This document shows, in pieces, positions 9,483 to 19,637 of a stretch of 32,312 nt of DNA. Origin of the DNA: Chara braunii (Eukaryota > Streptophyta > Charophyceae > Charales > Characeae); NCBI GenBank assembly GCA_003427395.1, contig BFEA01000003.1, forward strand, positions 1,083,708 to 1,116,019, read 5' to 3'. Position 1 is the stretch's first letter. Each line of letters starts with the position of its first letter. The translations under genes were made by a program, and so were the position numbers. A model generated the notes under the pieces. That model searched no databases. It was not told where the DNA came from and worked only from the letters and a program-made list of their open reading frames with translations.

Positions 9483-12400
9483 GTGAAATTGTTTTTTGTT
9501 CCTATGGGTGAAGTAAACCTTATAGATACAATTTATAAGAAGGACAAGAATTGGAAACTGCTCAAGAGGAATGCAGATCTAGATCTAAGATCGATCAATG
9601 TAAATGGTCTCGCATCGGCCAAACAGAGTAAGAGACAAGCTATTTATGAAATGATGAAAGGGGTGGACGACAAATCTTGGCCAGATGTCATTTGTATTCA
9701 GGAGACCCATTTGATGAATAGTGATCACCATAACTATATACAGAAGGAAATCTGGCCCCACATGGCTTATACAGCATATGCACCTAAGGTGGGTAGTGCG
9801 GGAGTGGCTATATGGCTCCCCCCAGATACTAAGATAGAAGTTATAAATTGGGAGGCAGATCAATTGGAAGGCAGATGGGTCTATATTCTAGCTGTGATAG
9901 AACTAGAAACAGTCGGTATTCTATGTGTATATGGCCCTAATGAAGTCTGGGAGAGGCATAGTTTTTTTGAAGGAATTCTCCCTCATTTGCCCACAGGAAT
10001 ACCTATCATCATCGCAGGAGATTTTAATGCGGCACCGGACCGCTCACTGGATAGATGGCATATCCCCTCTCCCTGTCCCCCCTATATCATAGACGATGAG
10101 GCTATTATCTCTAATCTTTGTGCCTCAACCAATCTTTTTGACTCATTTAGGCGATTAAATCCCCAAGCAAAAACCTATTATTGTTTCAGAAAAAATCAAG
10201 CCAGACAAACAACGAGATCAAGAATTGACCTAATTCTAGTTTCAGAGGAATTACAAGGAGCATTACAATTAGCGGCTATCCTCCCCCATAGTCCTTTTCC
10301 TGGGTTGGACCACTCGATGTGTGTGGCGGTTTTTTCATTCAAGAAGAAACCGGATCAGGGGAGAGGATACTATAGGCTTAATACGGATCATCTGAAGAAA
10401 GATAGTTTTAAACAATTCCTTAAAGATGTATGGGAATTCTGGAGAAAGCAGAGACCACTCATCCAAAATGATATTCAGTGGTTCAACAACGGTCTAGCGT
10501 TCCTAGGTCGTAAATGCAATGAATATTTTAAAGCCCTGGCTAAACAAAGACATATGGACGAAGCTAATCTTCATAAAAGGATATATGATCTCCAACAAAT
10601 AGAAACTGAGAATATAAATCCAGAGCAACTAGCTAACTTTGCCAACGAAGTTCAAGAAGTCGAAGATCAGCTATTGAAATATATGGAATATCGTTGGCAA
10701 GGAATAAGAATAAGGGGGAAAATGAAGAAACATCAAATGGAAGGAAGTATGGATGCCAGATTTTTTGCAATGGCCAAAGTAAATTCAGGAAGAACCACAA
10801 TAGAAGCATTGTCTAACCCACTTCATACAGAGGAACCCCTAGCTACCTCAACAACAGCCTGCACTAAGATAGCTAGAGACTTCTTCAAAAATTTATTTAC
10901 ACCCCAAAATAGCGACATTCCCAAAAGTCGACACAGAGAAGAGATTGAGGAATTTTTATTGCCAATGACTAAGAAAATATCAACAAAGCAAAGAGAAAAA
11001 ATGAAGAAGCCCATAACCAAAGACGAAGTATGGAAAGCGTCGATTCTAATGGAAGAGGAAAAAACACCAGGAATTGATGGGTTACCAAAAGAATTCTGGG
11101 AAAGTATGTGGGATACTCTTTCGCAGGATTTAATGAAATTCTATGACTCAGTATGGGCCAGAGGGGAGATGGGGGAGATAGTAAATGAAGGGGTCCTTAC
11201 CCTCATTTACAAAAAAGGAGATAAATCAAATTTAAAAAAATATTGTCCAATAACTCAATTGACAGTTGTGTACAAGTTAGTGGCTAAGGTCTTAGCTGAT
11301 CGACTAACTAACGTTATTTCAGATATTATTCACCCAGCACAAACAAGCTTTATAACAGAAAAGAGCATTCAAGATAATATTCTCCTAGTTAATGAATTGA
11401 TTAAAATCTCTAGACAATCCAAACATAATGCGGCTTTTATCTTTATTGATTTTGAAAAAGCGTATGATCATGTGGATTGGACATTCCTGGATAAATGCCT
11501 TGAAAAAATGAACTTTGGTCCTTGTTTTAGGAAATGGGTGGAGATAATGCATCAGAAAGCCACTACTAGGGTAATGATAAATGCGAATGTGGCCCCTCCA
11601 TTCAGTCTCAAGAGGTCAGTGAGACAAGGGGACCCTATTGCCCCTTTTCTTTTTGTGATAATCATGGAAGCCCTAGCGGCTAACCTGCGTAAAGGACATC
11701 AAGAAAATTCAAGTTACTAGCATACCAGAGGAGGCGATCCCTGTTTGCTCCTTTTTTGTTGATGACTTATCTATCATGATAGAAGCATCCCATGAGAATC
11801 TGAAAGCTTTAAGGAATATGATGGAACGCTTTTGTAGACTTTCTGATATGAGGATTAACTGGGGTAACAAAACACTGGGATGCTGGATCCATCATCAAGG
11901 TGTTAGACCCCCAGAAGTTCCTAAAATCTCCTGGTTATCTAAAGAGACACCGGTAAGGGTATTGGAAATTAAACAACCCAAATCGAGTGGAGGACTTGGT
12001 ATCATTGATCCCACCCTCCAGGCTATGACCCTGTCTATTCAATGGATTAAGAGATTGTTATTTAATCCTCAGACTCTATGGAATGGGTTAGCTTTAGAAC
12101 AGATAAAGAGATTAGCTCCTCCTACAGTTGATGAAGTTGAGTCGTTGACATGGTTGGAAAACAGAGCCTGGACTATACCCCGAGTTAGAAGGACAATGGC
12201 AGAGGATTCCTACCTATCCAATAAGGAAGCTGCTAGAGCAGATCTTACTAAAGATCCTTTCTGACCCAATCTTATTAAAACATGGAGGAAGCTCCCGCTT
12301 ACTGACAAGGTGCCCCCAGAAAGGTGGGAGGAGGTTAGTAGGCAGCCGCTTTTCAATAACATTTGGATCAGGGATTCACAAGGGTGCACTCTTCATTGCA

Positions 12401-13892
12401 AAGACTCGCCTTGGAAAGGTTGGGTCAGGAAAGGTGTAATCAGAGTAAGGGACATATGGGACACAGTTACCAATAACTGGATCTCTCACAATAAACTCCA
12501 GGAGAAATTGAGATATTGTCATCATGCAGAGGCCGCTCTTGATAAGATTTTAGATTTAATCCCAATAAGTTGGACCTTAATCCTTAAAAAGGGTCCTAGG
12601 TTCAAAATCAATGACTGGGTAATTCTAAAGGAAGATCATCAAGTGATTGTAATATCTTTCATATGGAGAGGAATGGTGACATTCTAATCACCCTTTTTGA
12701 TCTCAGAATCAATAATGAGTTAACCCTGAGTGACCCAATTGGAGTCAGTACAGTGACATCTGAACAACTCTTTAGAATCGAGGTCTTACAGGACAACAAC
12801 TCTTGGTTTGCCTTCCGCCCAAGCACACTCATTTAATTTCTCCCGCTAGACCCACAAGAATGGAAATGGGGATCGCAGTGCAAAGGTAAGAGGAACTTCA
12901 CAATAACATTACACACTCTCACAGTTAAATCAACATATAGAATGTTAAGACCAAGAATTAATCTCAAAGACAGAGTCACACAAAGATGGATTGATCACCT
13001 GAACCTAGGAAAAAACGAATTTAGAAACATCAAATGGTCCCAAAACAAGAAGATTAAGCCTGCAAAAATAGCCTCGCTTCAATGGCAGATTAAACATAGA
13101 TGCCTCCCAACCAATGATTGGATAATAGACAAAACCTCTTTGGATAGCAAAGGTTTAGCCAAGCCTTGGTGTAAATTTTGTATATCAGCCTTCCCAAGTA
13201 GATCCATAGCAGAAACTATTGAGCATATTTTCCTACAATGTCCTAGGTCAGTATGGCTATGGAGATGGTGGGACCGAATATGGACTCAGTTGGAAGTGAC
13301 TGATAAATGGCCATGGGGATGGAAACCTTTGCTGTTGGAAGAATGGACTGTCATACCTTACGATGAATTCACACAAAATTTGTTTATCTTAAGTAGAAGA
13401 GCAATTCTTTGGGCCATTTGGAGAAGAAGATGTACTCATGAATGGGAGAGAGTCAGACTGGATGGGCAGGAATTCACCGAGAGTATTAAGGAACATATAC
13501 AAACTGATATCAGAATTCAGTGGGAATTGACCAAAGAGAAGATTCAGTTTCTTTCACAGAAAAAAGAAATCCTTGAATATGTCAAAAATTTTAATAAAGG
13601 TTGGCTTGGGGGGGAACAGGGAGGAAAGATGGGTAAGGTGGCTTGGGAAGGCGCCCAATCAAGTGATGATGTCGCTCTCAACAGGAACTACAGGCTATTT
13701 TTCAATGATTGGACTGCAGTGGATCCCATGATTCCTCTGAGAACCGCTGACGATTTCCCTGACCCCTTTCCTGCTAATCAGCTAATCAGCGGACAATGGT
13801 TCCTATCTCATGGTATGGTTCTGCATAGAGACAAAGTGTGTTCATTATGGTTCGGCATAGAGGCAAAGTGTGTATTTCCAAAGAGGGGCTAG
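9483..13892 (+). pseudogene. LINE ORF2: AP endonuclease, reverse transcriptase, zf-RVT
   Basis: ORF2 proteins nick target DNA and prime reverse transcription from it. The 9483-11720 frame holds the endonuclease (about residues 34-284: ICIQETH, SAGVAI, GDFN with D180, SRIDLILVS, LDH), a helical linker, PGIDGLPKEFW, LTLIYKKGDK, motif A FIDFEKAYD (Asp656, 11448-11450) and VRQGDP. A frameshift near 11690 puts the catalytic FVDD (11755-11766) in another frame. Residues between the thumb start and GGLGIIDP (about 11960-11985) are missing, probably 150 or more. A TGA interrupts at 12262-12264, a frame change lies near 12680 and a TAA at 12834-12836. The last frame (12942-13892) has the zinc finger C77-x2-C80, H95, C100. 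The motif usually read YRPIS here reads YCPIT. Confidence 0.92.
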
Positions 13893-14124
13893 TTTAGAGT
13901 GTAACATATGGCGCCAAACAGCTTGGTGAAGAGGCCCAACTCAAATGGACAATTACATTGTAATGGGACGTTGGACCCGTTTTCTAGCAGGTGCAGCTCC
14001 TCACCAATAGATGGAGTGACACATGCAGCTATATTAGCAAGGGATGCTCGTATCACCCTGGCTAATATAGTATGCCTCAAGTCTTAAAAAAAAAAAAAAN
14101 AAAAAAAAAAAAAAAAAAAAAAAA
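13893..14124 (+). other. LINE 3' UTR with three-hairpin tail and A-tail
   Basis: After the ORF2 stop and about 70 bp, GGGACG (13965-13970) opens the shared 3' module. Hairpin 1 is GTTGG (13970-13974) with CTAGC (13984-13988), paired through G-T wobbles. Hairpin 2 is the GCTCC...GGAG region. Hairpin 3 has a perfect 10-bp stem CTATATTAGC (14029-14038) with GCTAATATAG (14061-14070) around a loop containing ATGCTCGTATCACC. The A-tail follows. The same module ends unrelated elements elsewhere, so it is probably the RNA site bound by this LINE's reverse transcriptase; that role is inferred from SINE-LINE pairs with shared 3' tails in other organisms. Confidence 0.75.
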
Positions 14125-14172
14125 GTCTGGCTTGGGACTTTGGGGGGGGTCTTGTCCAGCTTGGCCTGTCAT
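14125..14172 (+). mobile_element. Composite SINE, right part after the LINE insertion
   Basis: GTCTGGCTTGGGACTTTGG then TCTTGTCCAGCTTGGCCTGTC matches the complement of 20800-20845 and 22225-22260, the sequence that starts at the B-box of the second tRNA-like part. It begins exactly at the end of the A-tail. Confidence 0.7.
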
Positions 14173-14420
14173 CTCTTCAAAGGAACACATAGTTCCCTCT
14201 ACACAGTACTGCACATATCTGGCCTCCGGGCACATACATCTCTCTATATGGTTAGAGCACACATAGCCTTCGGGCAGAGACGAAAAACATTGCCCTATGG
14301 GCTCATACAAACACATATAGCCTCTGGGCACACACATATATACACAACTATGCTACCGGGCTGGGGGGTCTATCAGGTATATGATGGGGTCTACTCATGT
14401 ATGGCTTAGCTCTGGGGTAG
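14173..14420 (+). repeat. Degenerate tandem repeat around CACATAGCCTCYGGGCACA
   Basis: Four imperfect copies of roughly 45-60 bp (near 14205, 14250, 14290 and 14320) share CACATA and a CCTCCGGGCACA-like core. Related words occur near 18930 and 21960. No coding potential is seen. Confidence 0.55.
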
Positions 14421-14880
14421 GGTAGGGATATAAGTCGATCCGGCTAGTCTGAGTTCTGCCTAGCCTTGGGTAAGTTAGGGAAAGGACGGTAGGATGTGGG
14501 CGCTCGCTTGCCTTGCTTAGGTACTCCTACTGGGTAGACTCTCTGAATTGGGCCTGTAGAAGATTGCATGAGCCTGGCATCTGAAGTTCCCGTACAGCAC
14601 GGTTCATCTGCTTCCGCTTCCACTGAGTCTGGGGGGTTGCCCCGCCTTGGTGCTCGTCACTGCTGTCTGGTCCAAGTTGCCCTCGATACTGGTAGGGTGA
14701 TGGCCCTGAGTGCTGGTCACACTGAGGTAGGATAGCAGGGACAGGGGTTGCGCTGGGAGTATTAACGTGGGGATGGGTAGGGTAGGTGGCCTATCCTGTC
14801 AGGACAACCATTGGCTGCCGCTGCCAGCAATCACCGTGGGTCTGGTCCGCGGCCTCTACAACACACTGGGCTTACAAAAA
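14421..14880 (+). mobile_element. Plus-strand copy of SINE family C (tRNA-related), inverted partner of 16490-17105
   Basis: The reverse complement of 16490-17105 aligns here in two blocks: ACCTGTCC-type sequence with GTGACCAGCACTCAGG... (14590-14740), and GGTGGCCTATCCTGTCAGGA through CACCGTGGGTCTGGTCC (14785-14850). The head, GCATGAGCCTGGCATCTGAAG then TTCCCGTACAGCACGGTTC, corresponds to the tRNA-like head of the better kept copy at 21262-21440. Confidence 0.6.
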
Positions 14881-15665
14881 AAAGCAGGGTCCGGGTATAG
14901 ATGCACGCTCGACCTGGGTTATAGATGCACGCTCGACCTGGGGTATAGATGCAATTTCCCTTTTTTTTCAGGCAATCACATTTTCCTGATTGGTCCTGGT
15001 AGCAAGAACGGTTCATCTGTTCCTGGTCACAAAAGACTCACAATGGTTTGATAGGTATTTGAAAGAAAATATCGGCACACCCCTCTTAAGATCCTTTTGT
15101 CATGCTTTTGCACCCCCTTCCCATCCTGAGGTGCAAGACCCTTCCCGCTCAGGCCAAACGCATCCTTCGGGCTGCCAAGAGGTCGGCCCGGTTGGCAAAA
15201 ATAGTCTCCTTGTTCTCTTGGCCCACCTCTGACAAAAGGCAGCAAACAGAACGAAAAAGTGAGAAGGGCCAAAGGAATGTAAAAGTGCTTTGGAATCAGA
15301 AACACCACGTCAAAAAGTGTACAGGATGCAGATGGAAAAGGTTCAAAAGTGAATAAAGTGACATCACCTCCCCCTGGCTGAGTGGTACCCACATTATATT
15401 ACATACATACATGTTGGGAGGCCCCACTTGCTGAGATTCTAATCGTTTGTGTTTCTGACCGTTCACTGCAAAGATCAACGGCCGCAGATCAAGAATGCAG
15501 GTACGGGGGACCTTGCCGCGTGTTGATGAACAGATCAACAATTCAGATCCTGATGGCGAGTGAAGGATGTTACCGTCATTCAACCCTTCAGAAAAAGATG
15601 GGCCCGGCGGGGAAAGGAAGATCTTCGGCCTGAAAGGAGGAAATTTGTTGTACAGTGGGGCCTTG
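14881..15665. other. Unrecognised sequence with a short duplicated block
   Basis: TATAGATGCACGCTCGACCT occurs twice (14896 and 14921) and a truncated third copy at 14943. A short plus-strand frame at 15102-15356 gives a very basic 84-residue peptide (PAQAKRILRAAKRSARLAKI) with no recognised domain. I make no gene call. Confidence 0.45.
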
Positions 15666-15838
15666 CCCCTACCCCCTACCCTGATGGCTTGACCCCCCCC
15701 TCCCCCTCCTCTGGCCCCACCCCGTCATGGCTTGCTCCCCCCCCTCCCCCTTCTCCTTGATGGTTTGGCCCCCCTTCAACTCATGGCTTCCCCCCCTTTC
15801 CTAATGGCATGCCACCCCCCCCAACCCTCGATGGCCTG
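15666..15838 (+). repeat. C-rich tandem repeat around TGATGGCTTGNCCCCCCC
   Basis: About five units of 30-40 bp, each with a GATGGCTTG-like word followed by long C runs and CTCCCCCT. Low-complexity array without coding content. Confidence 0.8.
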
Positions 15839-16440
15839 TATCAACAGTCAGCAGCAGGGTCACACAGTAACCTTACTCATTGCATACAGTCAGGATTCGA
15901 ACTCGTGGTGATGTGTACACCGTTCACCCACATGGGCTGGGTCACTTTCTCTCTTTCGACATCCAAGGATAAAAAAGCATGCGATGTCGCTATGAACAAA
16001 TGGCTGCCACAAGCCAGTTATCACTGTGGTAACCTTTCTGACTGGCCCCAGGTAATCCGGAGGTATTTTACTAATCCGCACTCACGCCCATGTGTACACC
16101 CTTCAGCCACGTGAGCTGGGTCAGTTGATCTCTTTACTCCTTTTTTGAAAGTGAACTGTTCATAAGGGTGATGATCTAGAGCCGGCATTGAAGGATCAAA
16201 GAGCCCACCACAAGCCAGTTATCACAGGGCTAACTTTTTAACTGGCCCCAGTAAACAGAAGTATTTTAGTTATCCAGTCTGCTTATCAACAGTTGATCGG
16301 TGTACCATGGGTTCATCCTCGAAAAACAAAATTTATCCCTTTCTTTTCATCCACTTCTTCAGGATTTGAACTCAGCTCTGCATTTCAACAGTTCATGGGT
16401 GCCCAGCTGAGCTAATCACTTCCCAGGTTCATTTTTTATT
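15839..16440 (-). mobile_element. Two tRNA-headed SINE copies in tandem
   Basis: On the minus strand the head at about 16360-16435 reads TTAGCTCAGCTGGGC (A-box) and GAGTTCAAATCCTG (B-box). A second head near 15890-15945 has AGTTCGAATCCTG. Bodies match each other: CCACAAGCCAGTTATCAC and TGGCCCCAG occur near 16009 and 16206. Pol III would drive such units. The acceptor and anticodon stems do not fold well, so these are SINEs and not tRNA genes. Confidence 0.6.
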
Positions 16441-16489
16441 TTATTTTTTTAACTACACTATATAGTATATACATATGTTTTCCCCTAAA

Positions 16490-17105
16490 AGCCTAGGGTG
16501 TTGTAGAGGCCAAGGACCAGACCCACGGTGATTGCTGGTAGCAACAGCCAATGGTTGTCCTGACAGGATAGGCCACCTACCCTTTACCTACACTATATTC
16601 TTCTCTCCAGTTCTTTCATTTTTCACGACCTACCTACCACTACAAGTAAGGTTATAGAGGGGACCCCTGCAAGCATAGCTAGCTACCTCTCTTTTTTTCC
16701 CCTTTTTTTGAAAAAAAGTCCAGGGTGTTGTAGAGGCCAGTTACTAGGCTCACATTGATCGCCAGAAGCTGTCAGCCATGGTTGGCCTGAAGAGACCAGG
16801 GTACCTCCCATCCCATCCTCGCGTTAATACTCCTAGCGCACCCCCTATTCCTACTATCCTACCTCTGTGGTGACCAGCACTCAGGACCACTACCCTACCG
16901 CCGAGGGGAACTTGGACCAAACAGTAGTGACAGGCACCAGGGCTAGTGACCCAGCCATGGTGGAAGCACAGTGGAACGACCCTCGTCGTACGGGAACTTC
17001 GGACACCAGGCTCAAGCAATCACCTATTAGCCCCTAAGTAGACCGACCAGTAACTCACGCCCTCTCTTATCATCGAGACGCCTATTATTAGTTGGTCGTG
17101 ACCTC
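16490..17105 (-). mobile_element. Minus-strand copy of SINE family C
   Basis: Matches the complement of 14421-14880 and, over 16855-17060, the copy at 21262-21440 (GAGGGGAACTTGGACC, CAGTAGTGACAGGCACCAGG, CGTACGGGAACTTCGGACACC, TTAGCCCCTAAG). The part near 17090 continues into the CCTCCTCCCAGCCC end that also closes the tandem array at 21925. A T-rich stretch with GTCCAGGGTGTTGTAGAGGCC is repeated at 16495 and 16720. Confidence 0.6.
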
Positions 17106-17111
17106 CTCCCA

Positions 17112-17385
17112 GCCCTTTTTTTTTTTTTTTGAGAGAGAGAGAAACAACCCGAACTAGCGCTAGGGGTGCTGATAAGAGCAGACACCACTAGCGCCATCGG
17201 GAGGGCTTCATCTATTGGTGGGGAGCAGCACCTGCTGGAAAACGGGTCCAGCGTCCCTGTACATGGTAATCATTTGATTATGCGGTCAAAATTTTGTGAT
17301 GTGTATGAGCTTAATCCGTTGCGCAGTGATGAGCAGCAAAGATTGCCCTCCTAAGAGGGGATTAACTGCTCATTCAGACCGTGTC
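17112..17385 (-). mobile_element. Three-hairpin-tail retroelement with shared 5' module
   Basis: Read on the minus strand: a 5' module (17328-17380) containing AGTTAATCCCCTC and GAGGGCAATC, a spacer, GGGACG (complement of 17252-17257), hairpin 1 GCTGG/CCAGC, hairpin 2, then hairpin 3 with stems GCGCTAG (17157-17163) / CTAGCGC (17188-17194), GGTG/CACC inside and CCCGA (17148-17152) / TCGGG (17197-17201) outside, and the A-tail (T run after 17115). The 5' module also occurs in the element at 24238-24565. It inserted at a CCTCCTCCCAGCCC site that is uninterrupted near 21910. A second hairpin-1 copy lies at 17390-17414. Confidence 0.75.
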
Positions 17386-17414
17386 CATGCTGGAAAACGA
17401 GTCCAGCGTCCCTT

Positions 17415-17985
17415 GTCGTCTAATCAACAGAGTTTCCAAAACAAACGACCCAATCAGACAAAACCCAAGGACGCTGTAACGCAGATTGCAACAACATGAT
17501 TTGTACTGGCTGAGACACCATGTTGTATGATTATGTCCCCCAACCCGAGACTGTGTACATGTGTCGATTCTGTATCTTCCGATGTGTAAAGACAAAACCC
17601 TAAGTGAGAAACTTCTCCAGCCAAAAGTGTGACACTGGCAGGGGCATTGATTACTTCCCTCCGCAGGGAAGGAACGGATTACTTCCCTGCGTTGGGAGGG
17701 ATCGACTTCCCACTAAAAAATTCCTAACAAGCCCGCCACAATCCCTCGATATCGCAGGCCGGGCAACATCGAACACCTCCAGCTATCCCACCCCTACTCT
17801 CTGCCGAATCACACGGACGAGTTCCATATCTAAGTTGGGGGGGGGGGGGAAGTTGAAAACCACATCACCTTATCAAGCCCGTATCCCACCCCGTCTGCTT
17901 TCAGCATCAACCCTGTGACGGTAATGATAATCTCCGATGCATGGATACCATCTCCCACCCCGCTACTTCTTTGGTCATCGCCCCC
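17415..17985. other. No recognisable gene
   Basis: Short frames only. GATTACTTCCCT is duplicated near 17650 and 17678, and a G run lies at 17838-17849. No domain or RNA gene is seen. Confidence 0.5.
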
Positions 17986-18103
17986 TTCATCATTGTCATT
18001 GTTGTTGTTGTTGCTGTCGTTATTGTTGTCGTTGTCACTGTTGTTCTTGTTGTTGTTGTCACTGTTGCTGTTGTTGTAGCCGTCAATGATGTTGTTGTCA
18101 ATG
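17986..18103 (+). repeat. (GTT)n-rich simple repeat, left half of a split locus
   Basis: Degenerate GTT/GTC trinucleotide repeat that resumes at 18526 after the inserted element. Translations as poly-Val or poly-Thr are artefacts of the repeat. Confidence 0.85.
18088..18103 (+). repeat. Left target-site duplication (16 bp)
   Basis: GATGTTGTTGTCAATG, identical to 18526-18541, directly flanking the inserted element at 18104-18525. Confidence 0.85.
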
Positions 18104-18488
18104 AGTTTCCAAGTCTTTTCACTCTTCCTCAGAATGCACTGGTTCCACTGTCATGGTATGGAAAAGATTCAGTTGCAGATGAAACGGGAGGGGAAGAGTA
18201 GACAGTCATCCCATCAATCTCTCCCAACTGTTGTAATGACTTGGTAGGTAAAGCTGCATCAGGCGCCTCATGGGGGTGAAGAGGTCCTTTACAACAGTAG
18301 GCAAAAGTTAGAGCAAGTGGAGGGACTATCGGGAACACAGTGTTAGATCTATATGTCAATTGTCAAATATGAGGGACGCTGGACCCGTTTTCCAGCAGGT
18401 GCCGCTCCCCACAAATAGATGGAGCTGCCCAGAGAATGCTAGGGTAGTCTGCTCTCACCAGCCACCCTAGCATCAACTCAGGGTATCT

Positions 18489-18525
<37 letters not shown>
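18104..18525 (+). mobile_element. 422-bp retrotransposed element with three-hairpin tail
   Basis: The left 270 bp (18104-18372) match nothing else in the window and carry no recognised domain. GGGACG at 18373 opens the shared tail: hairpin 1 GCTGG (18378-18382) / CCAGC (18392-18396), hairpin 2 GCTCC/GGAGC, hairpin 3 with a perfect 10-bp stem ATGCTAGGGT (18436-18445) / ACCCTAGCAT (18464-18473), extended by GAG/CTC and CCC/GGG. An A-tail of about 30 ends at 18525. A perfect 16-bp duplication flanks the unit inside a GTT repeat. The body could be a transcript captured by the tail or a SINE family seen once here. Confidence 0.85.
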
Positions 18526-18527
<2 letters not shown>

Positions 18528-18541
18528 TGTTGTTGTCAATG
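18526..18541 (+). repeat. Right target-site duplication (16 bp)
   Basis: Identical to 18088-18103. Joining the two flanks restores an unbroken GTT-type repeat. Confidence 0.85.
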
Positions 18542-18720
18542 TTGTTGTTGACGACATCGTCAACAGCGTCATTGTTGCAGTCAACCACGCAGTTCCCACA
18601 GTCAGCATCCCCCTTGTTATTGTTGTTCTTCGTATTGCCTTTATTATTGTTTTCGTTATTGACCTCGAAGCTTCCCTTCATGCCGTCGTCCTTGTCGTCG
18701 TTGTCGTCCATCACATCCCT
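18542..18720 (+). repeat. (GTT)n-rich simple repeat, right half
   Basis: Continuation of the trinucleotide-rich tract, increasingly degenerate towards 18720. Confidence 0.75.
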
Positions 18721-18929
18721 CTCGCCACATCTCCACCGCTCCTCCAGTCGATCGCGTGATGTTGTTCTGGAAATCGCCGTCGTTGTTTTCGCCGCTGCTT
18801 CTGATGTGGAGAGCAGCGTTATCACATCGGATGTAAGCCGATCTTCCATCAGAAAGCGCAAATCACGACCCTTAACAAAAAGAGCCTTATGGTTATGTAT
18901 GTGTGTGTGTTCGGTATTGTAGGTATGTG

Positions 18930-19065
18930 CCTGTAGGCTATGTGTGTATGTTTGTAATGTGCGTGGACCCGTAACAGATGTTGCCCCCACCATGGAGCAT
19001 CTGCGGAGTGAATACCAGTGAGAGGTGCTCCTACCACCTCTACCAGTGCCTGTGTGAGCCATGTG
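18930..19065 (+). mobile_element. Diverged relative of the hairpin tail (family E), first copy
   Basis: GGCTATGTGTGTATGTTTGTAATGTG, then GTGGACCCGTAACAGATG, CACCATGGAGCATCTGCG and GAGGTGCTCCTACCACCTC, align with 21972-22097. The GGACCCG...GCTCCCCACC...GGAGC core is the hairpin-1/hairpin-2 core of the three-hairpin tail with different flanks. Upstream is TG-rich sequence. Confidence 0.5.
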
Positions 19066-19186
19066 TAGGTAGTATGTATAGGCTCCTAGAAGTACCTTGC
19101 CTCGACGCTGGGAAGGGGCGACCCTATGCGCCCTTAATCTGTTGCCAACGAATAGACAACCCTCCTCTAGAAGCCGGTAATCAGCT

Positions 19187-19202
19187 AGGGCTCCTCCCCC
19201 CC
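19187..19202 (+). repeat. Left target-site duplication of the 19203-20540 element
   Basis: AGGGCTCCTCCCCCCC, identical to 20541-20556. Confidence 0.75.
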
Positions 19203-19610
19203 TCATCCTGCTGGCCCAGAAACAGAACACTCTGGTTGAATGGACCCCCTTTCAGCAAAACCTCTTCCAATACACCCGCCTGGACGAACGCCACGAGGAT
19301 ACCTTTGGTTACCCTCAGGCAAAACAACACATCATAGATACAGTGCGGATGTCCATTCACAAAGCCTGGCTCAAACTCAAGGACGAACTCAAACAGACAA
19401 CAGATCAAACAAAAATAACAGAACTGACCAAAAAATTCGAACTCATGTGGCTCGATCCAGAAAAGAATATAGGAGAACTGGACCTAAAGCACAGACTACA
19501 GTGGAAACCATGGTGGATGGACGAGGCAACTTGGCAATGGCGTGCCTTGCCAACCTTCCTCAGACCTCTACAGGGGCAACCCTTAACTGAGAGGGCGACA
19601 GCCATCCACC
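19203..19610 (+). pseudogene. Unidentified ORF fragment in the 19203-20540 element
   Basis: One continuous frame (codons at positions 2 modulo 3) runs from the duplication border to about 19610 and into the gap. It encodes a Trp-rich, charged peptide: LVEWTPFQQNLFQYTRLDER, then KAWLKLKDELKQTT, and PWWMDEATWQWRALPTF near the end. There is no in-frame Met at the border, consistent with 5' truncation. I do not recognise the family; an accessory or linker region of a LINE ORF is possible. The minus-strand frames over the gap are not real. Confidence 0.4.
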
Positions 19611-19637
19611 CCCACTCCCCAAGTCATCACCCCTGCC

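Larger units (their letters stand above)
9395..14124 (+). mobile_element. L1-like (plant-type) LINE, nearly full ORF2, inactive
   Basis: A non-LTR retrotransposon with AP endonuclease, reverse transcriptase and a C-terminal zf-RVT zinc finger, a short 3' UTR and an A-tail (14086-14124, one N). No ORF1 is present, so it is 5'-truncated or ORF1 is unrecognisable. The left end is approximate. The flanking SINE halves show that the ORF, the three-hairpin 3' end and the A-tail went in as one unit. No exact target duplication was identified. Confidence 0.88.

Noticed and set aside
13965-14085. Hammerhead or HDV-type ribozyme in the three-hairpin tail
   Set aside because: I could not find the CTGATGA/GAAA hammerhead core or a convincing HDV-type nested pseudoknot. 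GGGA could pair with TCCC across hairpin 1, but that is not enough for a call.
17907-18201. Poly-Thr and poly-Val ORFs
   Set aside because: Translations of the degenerate GTT repeat.
18493-19230. A 245-aa minus-strand ORF ending in poly-Phe
   Set aside because: It reads through an A-tail and the GTT simple repeat, giving Asn, Asp and Phe runs. It crosses a retroelement insertion border.
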